From Candidatus Nitrosocosmicus oleophilus (GTDB taxonomy: Archaea; Thermoproteota; Nitrososphaeria; Nitrososphaerales; Nitrososphaeraceae): a stretch of DNA of 64,000 nucleotides. The notes beneath the pieces are model-generated. The model saw only the letters and a program-made list of their open reading frames with translations, was not told the DNA's origin and ran no database searches. The translations under genes and the position numbers were made by a program. Positions 44,166 to 52,521 of this stretch are shown in pieces (position 1 is the stretch's first letter; every line of letters begins with the position of its first letter). The stretch covers positions 1,302,001-1,366,000 of the forward strand of contig NZ_CP012850.1 in the NCBI RefSeq assembly GCF_000802205.1. The letters are read 5' to 3'.

Positions 44166-44828
44166 GTGAATATCCCAAAGAATGGATTAAGACATAGAAT
44201 GAGTAAAGTTTGGGATAAAATATATGAATCCGATAGCGCATTTTTTGGTGATGAACCTAGCCATTTTGCAACCCTTTGTTTAAGAGAAATGAAAACAAAT
44301 AATGTAAAAAAATTGTTAGAATTAGGTGCAGGTCAAGGTAGAGATTCAATATTTTTCGCCTCAAATGGGATTCAGGTCGCGGCATTAGATTATTCAAACG
44401 CTGGGATTGAAATAATACTCAATAAGACAAAAAAAGAAAAAAAAGGATTGCAAGTTAATTCAAAAACGTTTGATATAAGGAATGCACTTCCATTTCCAAA
44501 TAATTATTTTGATGCAGTATACTCTCATATGTTCCTTAATATGAAGTTCTCACAGGATGAACTCAATTTTATTATTTCAGAAATAAGAAGAGTATTAAAA
44601 GATGGAGGGTTTAACTTTTTTTCAGTCAGAAATAATCATGACAATTTTTACAGGAAGGGGATGGAAATTGAAAAAGGTATTTATGATATAAACGGTTTTG
44701 AAATTCGTTTCTTTACGGAAAAGGATATTCAGGATTTACTCGGAGGACATTTTCAATTACTTTGGATAAAGGAAATGTCTGAAGATCCAGTTACCCTTTA
44801 TCTAATATGTTATAAGAAGAATCTCTAA
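44166..44828 (+). CDS. Class I SAM-dependent methyltransferase
   Basis: 220 residues. Motif I LLELGAGQGRDSIFFASNG, motif II acidic AALDYSNAG, post-motif DAVYSHMF and IRRVLKDGG place it in the Methyltransf_11/25 (TehB-like) group. GTG start at 44166. Substrate unknown. It stands between two repeat copies within the accessory region, transcribed in the same direction as the repeats. Confidence 0.82.
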   Translation: MNIPKNGLRHRMSKVWDKIYESDSAFFGDEPSHFATLCLREMKTNNVKKLLELGAGQGRDSIFFASNGIQVAALDYSNAGIEIILNKTKKEKKGLQVNSKTFDIRNALPFPNNYFDAVYSHMFLNMKFSQDELNFIISEIRRVLKDGGFNFFSVRNNHDNFYRKGMEIEKGIYDINGFEIRFFTEKDIQDLLGGHFQLLWIKEMSEDPVTLYLICYKKNL

Positions 44829-45188
44829 TGAGGAATAATTTTCACAAAGGAATCTATCAGGGTACTAGTCAATTTCCAGTTATCTTGTAATGCTTTTCCA
44901 CATCATTGGCTATTGTTAATAATAGGATAACAGAATGGTTGAATAAATTCAAATTTGTTTCACATACCACCGAACCCGCATAGTATACGGGTCTATATAC
45001 GGGTTATTCGTTAATATATTCGTCATAAGGATATGAATCTTGATGATTTTCGTATTAACTTGAGGTTTAGTGGATGCCAGTAAAATTAGAAACCACACTA
45101 AGTATTAAAAATAAAATATTGAATGGGGTACACAAAAGCCATAGATTGTTCATTTTCTTGTAGGTAACTTGTAGGAGTAATTGACTTT
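44829..45188. other. Intergenic region of 360 bases with repeat copy 2
   Basis: AT-rich; the only structured element is the tRNA-3'-like repeat at 44957-44992. Nothing else recognised. Confidence 0.45.
44957..44992 (+). repeat. tRNA-Lys 3'-end-like repeat, copy 2
   Basis: TTTCACATACCACCGAACCC then GCATAGTATACGGGT. The ACCACCGAACCCGC core matches the tRNA 3' end; the GCATAGTATACGG tail is shared with copy 5. The upstream half is degenerate. Confidence 0.75.
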
Positions 45189-46007
45189 CTACCTTTCAAT
45201 ATTGGTATTATCATAGGCGGTTGCAAGGGCCTGACTATTTCGCAGATCCCCTTGATTTAGATTTTGACTTGGACTTCCAACCACAGATGGCAATGTAGCA
45301 ATTTGTGATTGATTAGTTAGAACACTGCCTGGAGGAACCAATGTGTTGTCGGGGATTTCAACTCCTGTTATGATACTGCCGACCCTGATGACCACGTTGT
45401 TACCTATCTTTGAATCAAGCACAGCACTCTTGACTCCGATTAACGTATTGTTTCCAATCCACACTGGCCCATGGATAAGCGAGTCATGTGCCAAGCTCAC
45501 ATTTCCACTGAGGTATATTGCATATCCCTCATCAAATCGTGTGTCATTGCCTAGTAGTCTATCTCCTTCTTGTGAAAACCTTTTGTTATCAACATTGGTA
45601 CCGTCTCTAACAGCATCAAGAGCATGTAGAATTACTCCATCCTGAATGTTTGAATAATCACCAATGTGAATCGGAATGCCTTCATCCGCTCTACAAACAG
45701 CAGTGGGGGCTACTAATACCTTCTTTCCAATTGAACAATCGCCGATTATTATTGCAAATGGATGTATGTATGCCGTATCATCTATTCTGGGGGATGTAAC
45801 ATTTTCAACGACAAATGTATTTACATTAGACATTATGTTTGGCCATTGTTTAGATATTATCGATGTATCGTTAATAGTATCTTGACCCATGGCGAAAGGA
45901 TTTTGATATCCTAAACTAATAGTTAATACCAGAATCAAAGATAATGTCATTACTACGACAGAGTATGTAGCACAGCTATTTTTCATTAGATTTGTTATAG
46001 ATTGCAA
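45189..46007 (-). CDS. Exported gamma-class carbonic anhydrase (Cam type)
   Basis: 272 residues: signal peptide (about 15-41), then a left-handed beta-helix. The three zinc/iron His lie in VILHALDA and SLAHDSLIHG, and the acidic-loop RADEG before IPIHIGDYSN resembles the archaeal Cam of Methanosarcina rather than short CamH. Interconverts CO2 and bicarbonate, here outside the cell membrane; this could supply bicarbonate to the HCO3-using 3HP/4HB cycle. Within the accessory region, convergent with the methyltransferase. Confidence 0.87.
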   Translation of the reverse strand: MQSITNLMKNSCATYSVVVMTLSLILVLTISLGYQNPFAMGQDTINDTSIISKQWPNIMSNVNTFVVENVTSPRIDDTAYIHPFAIIIGDCSIGKKVLVAPTAVCRADEGIPIHIGDYSNIQDGVILHALDAVRDGTNVDNKRFSQEGDRLLGNDTRFDEGYAIYLSGNVSLAHDSLIHGPVWIGNNTLIGVKSAVLDSKIGNNVVIRVGSIITGVEIPDNTLVPPGSVLTNQSQIATLPSVVGSPSQNLNQGDLRNSQALATAYDNTNIER

Positions 46008-46423
46008 AATATAAACAATTACCTTATGTAGTATAAGGAAAATGGTATTTAATAATTAATTTTAACCTATGCGTTTAATTTTTTGTAATTTTAATACATA
46101 TCTACTAGCCCCGAGCCGCGCTGAGCGCGGCGTTATAATATCCAATACCTGTCTGGACTGCAGGTCAATTACTATCTTTTATCTGCATGAAATGTGAAGA
46201 CTTTGGTTCGCAAAAGACGACTGAATTAGTAGATTTGCTGTCGTCCTAAACATAGAATGATTTACAGGTAGTAGTAATCTTGGCAACAATATTATTGTGA
46301 TGTTAAGTATGTGAACCATATTCAGGAGTTGAACAGGGTTGCCAGTTTAACATATTTTTTTGATTAGTCAATACTATTCTGCCCCGCTTTCTGAGCGGCC
46401 CAATGTCATTTCACCTACCAAAT
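46008..46423. other. Intergenic region of about 415 bases with GC-rich hairpins
   Basis: Contains a perfect 7-bp GC hairpin (46115-46131) and a second weaker one near 46383-46402 with a CCGCT/AGCGG stem. No gene recognised. Confidence 0.45.
46115..46131. repeat. GC-rich hairpin a
   Basis: GCCGCGC-TGA-GCGCGGC, perfect 7-bp stem with three-base loop, followed by GTTATAA. Member of a loose hairpin set also at 46871, 48346 and 50002. Confidence 0.75.
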
Positions 46424-46636
46424 TTATTCATATATTTGAGGATCTTCTTTATCTGGGTTCATATTTTCTTCATAAAGAATCAAAGCCGCATAATTCTCAA
46501 CATCATTTTGACTATTGGCGATAAACTTAACATCAATCAACCTTCTTACTTCTTCCTTTTTTAGAAATTCATTGATATTTTTTTCAAGGTCTGACAGCTG
46601 CTGGTTATGATAGATCTTTACTCTTGTCATATTCAT
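46424..46636 (-). CDS. Cse60-like small protein
   Basis: 70 residues, probably starting at the internal Met near residue 3. The sequence MTRVKIYHNQQLSDLEKNIN, with EFLKK, DVKFIANSQN and YAALILYEE, resembles the Cse60 family (DUF2758) described from Bacillus sporulation, where it is a small sigma-E-controlled protein of unknown biochemistry. Here sporulation is not involved; the family is wider than its name. In the island, flanked by hairpins. Confidence 0.62.
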   Translation of the reverse strand: MNMTRVKIYHNQQLSDLEKNINEFLKKEEVRRLIDVKFIANSQNDVENYAALILYEENMNPDKEDPQIYE

Positions 46637-47026
46637 AGTTATGTACGATTGGTTTTAACATGTTCATATAAACCAAAAATTGAATTACAATCGTTGTTGA
46701 AATTGTTCAATGCATCTGAATACCTTAGTTAAACCGCATATATCGTATTGAAGCGTTTTCACTGAGCCACTTTATTCATTCGTTACATAATCATTATTAT
46801 TTTAAGAGTAAACATATTGAAAGATTTATGATTTGATATGTGTGTGGTTTTAAGTTAATTTATAGTCACACGCCGTCCTCAAGGGCGGCGTTATACTATT
46901 GACATAGAAATTGGCCACTTTGGCATCTCAAATTCAGATCATCTTAGGTATCAGCCGCTCCTAGGGGACAGCCTATCAGTGTAAGGAACCCGAGCTTTTA
47001 ATTACCCTAAAATCTCCAATATTCAA
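46637..47026. other. Intergenic region of 390 bases with GC-rich hairpin b
   Basis: Holds hairpin b (46871-46890) and the promoter side of the cupredoxin-like gene. Nothing else seen. Confidence 0.4.
46871..46890. repeat. GC-rich hairpin b
   Basis: CGCCGTCC-TCAA-GGGCGGCG, 8-bp stem including one G-T pair, loop TCAA, followed by TTATAC. Very similar to hairpin c at 48346. Confidence 0.8.
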
Positions 47027-47848
47027 ATGAATAGTATAAATAAAAATTCAAGTATTCATCTATTTTTAGCAATAGTTGGTACACTGGGATTGTTAATTCC
47101 CGCATCTTACTCATTGAATAATGAGGTTAATGCTCAACTAAATATATCCAGTAGTGATGATGGCGGCAATCTCCAGCCAAATATTAGTGCAGAAAGCATT
47201 TTCAACACAAAGACAATGACTTTGGGTAATAATATAAAAAACCTTGTTATCCTTATTCCTAATGAAGGTCATCATGCTGCTGGCGAAGATAGTGAAGCAA
47301 GGTTTTTGGACCAACATTTTGTAGCCGAAAATGCAGTAGTTAACACAGGTACTACCGTTCAATGGTTTAACGGCGATGCAGGTCATGAACGCACTATAGA
47401 TGTTAAAGATGATACTGGTAATAGTGTATTTAATACCGGAGAAATCGTTGATAGTCAAGCATCTACTCCATTTACTTTTAGTAATCCAGGTGTGTATAAC
47501 TATGAAGCAGAAGGTGACCCAGGTGTAACAATGACAGGTTCCGTAACAGTTGGAAATATTCAATCATCAGTAACACCGTCTAGCGCATCTACCTCAAATT
47601 CAAATTCAAGTGGTATTGATACCGTAGGAATTTTAATGGTTCCAACACAAAATATTGATGATTATATTCAACAAATAACTAGTGCAGGAATTACAGTCGA
47701 TAATACCTATGACTTTAAAGACCTGAGAGGTGGGCAAGAAGGAACAGGAGATATACAAACATTAATTGTATGGACTACAGGTGGCAAAGATTTAATCCAA
47801 ACACTTTCATTCTTAAGCGGGCTCTCATCTGATTTGCCATATAGTTGA
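47027..47848 (+). CDS. Exported two-domain cupredoxin-like protein
   Basis: 273 residues: signal peptide (about 9-36), a plastocyanin-like beta domain (about 60-180: VQWFNGDAGHERTIDV, TFSNPGVYNYEAEGDPG, TMTGSVTV), a Ser/Thr/Asn linker, and a C-terminal alpha/beta domain (about 195-265). The usual cupredoxin Cys is absent, so type 1 copper is doubtful; a His pair (GHHAAGED, AGHERT) could bind metal. A paralogue lies at 62925-63816 with the same two-part layout. Confidence 0.75.
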   Translation: MNSINKNSSIHLFLAIVGTLGLLIPASYSLNNEVNAQLNISSSDDGGNLQPNISAESIFNTKTMTLGNNIKNLVILIPNEGHHAAGEDSEARFLDQHFVAENAVVNTGTTVQWFNGDAGHERTIDVKDDTGNSVFNTGEIVDSQASTPFTFSNPGVYNYEAEGDPGVTMTGSVTVGNIQSSVTPSSASTSNSNSSGIDTVGILMVPTQNIDDYIQQITSAGITVDNTYDFKDLRGGQEGTGDIQTLIVWTTGGKDLIQTLSFLSGLSSDLPYS

Positions 47849-48386
47849 TAACAAACTATTTTTTATTTTATTGATGACATCTAAGTTGAATTAAAAACCG
47901 ATTTAAGCTATCTTACTGAAAAGTTTTATCTGCATACCAAGAAAGGTAACAAGGACAAAAATTTACTCCAAGATATTAAATAATAAGATACATCATATTT
48001 TGGGTGCAAAGTATCTTAAATACAGATTTGTTATCTTTAATCAATTATTCTATCAATTTCCTTACCAAGCCTAGATTGACAATATTATATTACATCTAGA
48101 GAAGTATTTTTCAACTCTTCCAGATGTAAACATCAAGCCTAAATGATGCATTATAAATTAAATTGTATTGTTTATAAAATATAACTAATTAATTAGGTGT
48201 AAATGCTTTGAATCGCTAGTCATTACGCTCCATCTAAGTGTAGAATGGAATTTACTAAAATGAATTATTGTATATTTTATCGGATTCACATAACGAGTTA
48301 AATTTTAACGGTAATATATCAAAATAGTTTCAACTTTTTATGTTACGCCGCCCTCAAGGCGGCGTTACTATTCATATAAAAACAAA
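47849..48386. other. Intergenic region of about 540 bases with GC-rich hairpin c
   Basis: AT-rich, no gene; hairpin c lies at 48346-48364 flanked on both sides by TTAC. Confidence 0.45.
48346..48364. repeat. GC-rich hairpin c
   Basis: CGCCGCC-CTCAA-GGCGGCG, perfect 7-bp stem, followed by TTAC and preceded by TTA(C). Subterminal hairpins next to TTAC-type sites are reminiscent of IS200/IS605 ends, but no transposase is present. Confidence 0.8.
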
Positions 48387-48530
48387 TTATAGCTGTTGGA
48401 TTATGCCATGTTTAACTAACAAACTATACAATTCGGGTTGTTCTTTTTTCAAGGCTTCTTTTGAAGATGGTAAGAATGATTTGACATTCTTTAATCGAAT
48501 ATTAGATTCTCTTTGAGGACTATCTTCTAA
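48387..48530 (-). pseudogene. Remnant of a protein-coding gene
   Basis: A 47-residue open stretch (NIRLKNVKSFLPSSKEALKK, then EQPELYSLLVKHGIIQQ) with convincing protein composition but no start codon; a stop at 48531-48533 precedes it in frame. Likely the C-terminal end of a decayed gene. Family not recognised. Confidence 0.45.
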
Positions 48531-48550
48531 TTATCATTGTGAGTGGCTAC

Positions 48551-48577
48551 TATGACAACATGCTTCTTGTTGTCATA
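48551..48577. terminator. 9-bp inverted repeat, possible terminator
   Basis: TATGACAAC and GTTGTCATA pair perfectly around a 9-nt loop. Located between the gene remnant and the MBL-fold gene, just past the 3' end of the latter. It lacks a long T-run, so termination is only a guess. Confidence 0.35.
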
Positions 48578-48627
48578 ACGGAGGTACGGACTAGTGCCCA
48601 TCAGTAACAGGAGACTGAATTAATGTT

Positions 48628-49404
48628 TTATTTTGCTATCGCATTCTTATCTGTAATGGCAACAGACACAGCTTTTTCTATCATCCGTTGAGCATTCTCA
48701 AGTATAGGTGTTGACTGGTGCGCTAACAACAATTTTTCAACCTTGAGATTCAAAAGTCTCCTTGCAGATACAATGGAAGTTTCCCAATCCTTTGTTACTG
48801 CAGATGGAGGAACAAATAGTCCGTCAGTATTTAAAATAGAATTAAAAAGAACATCTCCACCAATGAGAATTCGACGTTCTCGGTCATACAGGGATATATG
48901 ACCTGGAGTATGTCCAGGTGTATGGATAACTTGCAGGGTGTTTGCTATCATGTCGCCATCTTTCAAAAGTTCATTAGTGACAATTGGGCCGATGTTTATG
49001 TTTCCAAATTTTTTTGTTACTTTATCAATACTAGTTCCCATCAACTTCAAAACATGTTCAAAGGCATCCTTATCAGGTGGACCATTATATTGCAGTTCAT
49101 GTGACAAGTATGTGGACTCTATCCAATGTGAATAAATTTTGGCACCCGTCTTTCTCTTTACTTCATTGGCGGCCTCAATATGGTCCGGATGCAAATGTGT
49201 TAGAACAATGCGATTTATGTCTTTGATATCAATACCTGCATTCGACAAATAGGACTCAAACGTTGGAATACTACAAGTAAAACATGTGTCTATAAGGGTA
49301 TAGTCTCTTGGACCCTCTTCAATAAGATATGACACCATACCTACAGTTGGTATCGGATGGTCCAATCCGTCTATTGAATGCACCTTTGCCACAATCTCTA
49401 CCAT
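48628..49404 (-). CDS. MBL-fold metallo-hydrolase
   Basis: 258 residues with the metallo-beta-lactamase-fold motif THLHPDHIEAA, then a His in IHTPGHTPGHISL, Asp in ILIGGDVLF and a late His in LLLAHQST, all metal ligands present. No signal peptide. Related to the glyoxalase II / lactonase-like group; actual substrate unknown. In the accessory region, transcribed against the repeats. Confidence 0.87.
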   Translation of the reverse strand: MVEIVAKVHSIDGLDHPIPTVGMVSYLIEEGPRDYTLIDTCFTCSIPTFESYLSNAGIDIKDINRIVLTHLHPDHIEAANEVKRKTGAKIYSHWIESTYLSHELQYNGPPDKDAFEHVLKLMGTSIDKVTKKFGNINIGPIVTNELLKDGDMIANTLQVIHTPGHTPGHISLYDRERRILIGGDVLFNSILNTDGLFVPPSAVTKDWETSIVSARRLLNLKVEKLLLAHQSTPILENAQRMIEKAVSVAITDKNAIAK

Positions 49405-49577
49405 GTAATATTATAGTTCGCTCCTAGCAATAAGGATTTTGTTGATTAGACCAAAGTCATTACAATTACGCATATTACCTCATGATTGGAGTAATAGAAG
49501 TAGTTCGTGTGTATAGGTGATAACGTTTGGGTCAGAAAGGTTAGTTTTTGACGCTCCGTCTCTAATTCCTTAAATGC

Positions 49578-49862
49578 ATGCCCCTAACATTACATCACAT
49601 GTTTAGATACCTTGACGCTCCTGATGACTCTTTTTTGCAAAAGGACAATGACTATAATAGATTACTGAAGAAGTTGCGTAATTTTACAGAATATTTATCA
49701 TCTGAGGACAAGGAATTATTGTTAAAAATGATTAATGAAGTTTATTATAAATATCATAGATCCATCTTAATGAACTCGGAAAGTGACACCGAACTAATGC
49801 TTTCAACGTTGATAGGGTTATTGACAAAACAGAATTTAGAAATTGAAAGATTAAGGAAGTAA
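49578..49862 (+). CDS. Small helical hypothetical protein
   Basis: 94 residues (87 if started at the Met at 49599, MFRYLDAPDDSF). Almost fully helical: YNRLLKKLRNFTEYLSSEDK, then LLLKMINEVYYKYHRS, with a Leu-rich C-terminal helix. Not recognised. Codon use is host-like. Confidence 0.5.
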   Translation: MPLTLHHMFRYLDAPDDSFLQKDNDYNRLLKKLRNFTEYLSSEDKELLLKMINEVYYKYHRSILMNSESDTELMLSTLIGLLTKQNLEIERLRK

Positions 49863-50001
49863 CATTCTCTTATGTTACATTCCTTCCAGCAGTAAAAAGG
49901 GTTCACTACTCGTTGTGCCAACTGGATGACTTTCATGCGCCGCCTTACCGGGGCCTGCTGCCATGTCATTATCTTATTAAGTCAGGCTAGATGATATTTC
50001 A

Positions 50002-50025
50002 CGCCGTCCGATAAAGGTGGCGGCG
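50002..50025. repeat. GC-rich hairpin d (degenerate)
   Basis: CGCCG (50002-50006) pairs with CGGCG (50021-50025), with an inner CC/GG pair and a larger loop. Resembles hairpins b and c in sequence around CGCCGTCC. Confidence 0.55.
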
Positions 50026-50282
50026 TTGGACCACGCCTTGGTATCTATAATGTCAAATGGGATATTATCAAACATGATTCTTATGTGATTATTAACATAG
50101 CAGAGGCCGCTGTAAGTAGTATAGTTCCAGACAAGTTTATTGGAGATGCCAAGCCGATGGTAGTGGGTAATATTTGTCCTCATGATGGTTATGTAGAGTT
50201 CACAGTGTGGCGGTGGGGGGATTTTCCTTATCTTGACTTTTGGACAGATATTCTTGTATTTAATTCCTACGACCCAAGATAG
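50004..50282 (+). pseudogene. 5'-truncated gene for an exported-type protein
   Basis: An open frame without ATG reads GVGPRLGIYNVKWDIIKHDS, VIINIAEAAVSSIVPDKF, GDAKPMVVGNICPHDGYVEF and ends WTDILVFNSYDPR. It is protein-like throughout, but a GC hairpin (50002-50025) sits at its 5' end, so the natural start seems lost. Starting at GTG 50085 would give 65 residues. Not recognised; possibly a beta-sandwich secreted protein. Confidence 0.45.
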
Positions 50283-50753
50283 GATAGGCAAAGGTTTCCA
50301 TCCATTTTTGCCTCTGTAAATACTATTGACGATAACTAATGGGAAAATGATAAATAATTTACATTTTAGGAATTTCATTTATTATATTGAGTCAGAAACT
50401 AGTTTTTGTTCTATTGATTCATATTAAACTGTCAATCATATGATAACGGCAAATTAATTTTTTGTTGGATAAAATATATATTTTTGAAACTATTTATTGG
50501 TATCCAAATTAATGGCACGCACAACTCAGTAACTATAGTATATCAACATGTAAGCCACAAATATTAGAGTTAATTTCTATTGGCACATGTTATCAATGAA
50601 ATCGACGTCCGCCCTGTTTGACTAAACATCATCAGTTTGGGCTCAAGATCGGAATATTCACAGATCTGTGACTTTCCATCGAACCCGATGAAAATAATAA
50701 TTACTACAAACATATGACTAGTCTGGATATATTGTTTTAATAATTTGTTATAT
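50283..50753. other. Intergenic region of 470 bases with repeat copy 3
   Basis: AT-rich, no gene; contains the tRNA-3'-like repeat copy 3 (50655-50690). Confidence 0.45.
50655..50690 (+). repeat. tRNA-Lys 3'-end-like repeat, copy 3
   Basis: Perfect 12-bp palindrome CACAGATCTGTG (50659-50670) followed by ACTTTCCATCGAACCCGATG. The CGAACCCG core is kept; CCATC replaces CCACC. Confidence 0.7.
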
Positions 50754-50876
50754 GTGTCAAAAGAAATGTATGAAGATCATAGAATAAAGTGTTCGTCTTG
50801 TGGGAGATTATTTCACTCAAAGGAAAATGAGATAATTTGTGAAGAGTGCTATAAAGAACTTGAAAATATAAAATAA
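50754..50876 (+). CDS. Small four-cysteine zinc-ribbon protein
   Basis: 40 residues from GTG 50754 (alternative ATG 50766): KCSSCGRLF and ICEECYKEL form a CxxC...CxxC zinc site. The Cys spacing and host-like codons argue that it is real. Not recognised. Lies between repeat copies 3 and 4. Confidence 0.5.
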   Translation: MSKEMYEDHRIKCSSCGRLFHSKENEIICEECYKELENIK

Positions 50877-51449
50877 TTATCTTCAATTTTACAGTCATTT
50901 TTGATAATATAATTTTATGGATATATGTGATTTCAGATTACAAACTAGTGTGAAATTTCACACTCGTCCCACCGAACCAGCTACCCTTTCTAGTAACGAT
51001 ATTAGATATTTTATGCAGGTTTTGACATACAGATAGTTATCATATTTCGGATATTGATAATCAAAATGATAAGTGATTATTGACTTGGTCATTAGTCCCA
51101 TTCAAATAAAAATCTCTGGATATTACGCCACAATCCTGCTCAGTAGTTTGTCCTGGAATTACACATCAATATCCGGAATGTGAAAGGGGTAAGTCGAAAT
51201 CACATCCTTAAATCTGATGCATAGTTGATGTTAAATTAGTATACCTTTTTTAAAAGTCTAATGAATAATAAAAATCATAATCGATACCATATAGACCCAC
51301 TTCCTTGAAAGATTCTTTAGCGCCAACTCTGATGTAATTAGAGTTTAAGCCTTTGACAAATCACACACTTTGCCATTGACTAAATCTTATCTTTTAAAGA
51401 TCAAAGGATTGACAATAACTAAAAATGAAAGATTTAATTCATTGACGTG
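50877..51449. other. Intergenic region of about 570 bases with repeat copy 4
   Basis: AT-rich; repeat copy 4 at 50944-51000. The remainder shows no gene. Confidence 0.45.
50944..51000 (+). repeat. tRNA-Lys 3'-end-like repeat, copy 4
   Basis: Perfect 16-bp palindrome GTGTGAAATTTCACAC (50948-50963), then TCGTCCCACCGAACCAGCTA and CCCTTTCTAGTAACGAT. The TCCCACCGAACC part is the closest match to the true tRNA T-stem/acceptor strand. Confidence 0.85.
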
Positions 51450-52034
51450 TCAACAGTGCAGTTTCTCCCTAATAATCTTTGGTTGATCCAAGCCACCGAA
51501 TTTGGTCAGTATATCGCAATAGCTATTATTATCATTCTGGTCCCTGAAAGAAACTTCATATGTAGCAGTGACGGTGCTACCTGAAGAGGGTATATGACAC
51601 GTAACCTTTAATGGTCCCTGATTTGGTGCACCGCTGCAAGTATTTTTCCCACTGATGGGATTACTAAAACTAAAAGATACCGGTCCAACATCCTGTCCAT
51701 TTAATCTTGCAACCTTTGCAAAAACGGTACCTTGTTCCAGACCACCAAATAAACCTGTGCTATCTGTTCTCCAAAGCACTGCAGCTCCATTCAAAATTTC
51801 AGTTGGCAATTGAGTAAACTTTCCAGAGGCCATATTCCAAGTTACTTGAGTGAAGAATGTCCCTGGTGGAGCAAAAGCTTGACCTATGATTACGGCATTT
51901 GCTTCTTGAGATAATGCTGGAATCACAAATACCATCACCATGAGAACAAACACAACTGAGAAAACCGCCAATTGTGTAGTTTTAGTCTGCAGAATTTCTT
52001 CCATATACGCCTTAGTCATATTTTGATACTCCAA
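51450..52034 (-). CDS. Exported protein of unknown function
   Basis: 194 residues: signal peptide or anchor (about 22-46, LAVFSVVFVLMVMVFVIPAL ending QEANA), then a beta-rich domain with four Cys (NTCSGAP, KVTCHI, YCDILT, C-terminal Cys) likely in disulfides. Starts could be Met1 or Met6. Not recognised. Confidence 0.65.
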   Translation of the reverse strand: MEYQNMTKAYMEEILQTKTTQLAVFSVVFVLMVMVFVIPALSQEANAVIIGQAFAPPGTFFTQVTWNMASGKFTQLPTEILNGAAVLWRTDSTGLFGGLEQGTVFAKVARLNGQDVGPVSFSFSNPISGKNTCSGAPNQGPLKVTCHIPSSGSTVTATYEVSFRDQNDNNSYCDILTKFGGLDQPKIIREKLHC

Positions 52035-52521
52035 ATTCTTTATATAACAATGTCTGTGAAGTATACTTCAAGATATTACTGGTTCATCATACTTGTCCAC
52101 ATTTGGATGTGAAAACTTGAAATATTCGGAGGTAAAATACAGTTTAGACTTCAAACTAATATTTTAGCAAATTCTATCATTTAGCAAAACCATAGACTCA
52201 TGTGGATATCCTCATGATTTCCACCGAACCTGCATAGTATACGGAATTTAATCCCCAAAATCATTTTGTTGGTAGAGAACAAATCACCAAAAATCTTTCC
52301 TCAAATATCAAATTTGTATCTGTCATGATAGATAGTCTATTATTTGATTGTAGAAAAGATGATGTAATTAATGAAGAAAATACAATTCGGATAATGACCC
52401 CAAATGTAATATAGAGGGTTAATTGACACTGCCACTAAATTAAGTAACTATTTACTTACTGATTTCCCAAGTAATTTTATACAAAATCTAGATAATTAGA
52501 TGGGTTCTTTTTATATTCGAT
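52035..52521. other. Intergenic region of about 490 bases with repeat copy 5
   Basis: AT-rich, no gene; holds repeat copy 5 (52193-52255). Confidence 0.45.
52193..52255 (+). repeat. tRNA-Lys 3'-end-like repeat, copy 5
   Basis: GTGGA (52202-52206) and TCCAC (52220-52224) pair around a 13-nt loop, then CGAACCTGCATAGTATACGG and AATTTAATCCCC. The tail links it to copies 2, 7 and 8. Confidence 0.85.

Noticed and set aside
49977-50378. 133-codon minus-strand frame over the truncated gene
   Set aside because: The plus-strand frame there has better protein character; the minus frame is probably its shadow.
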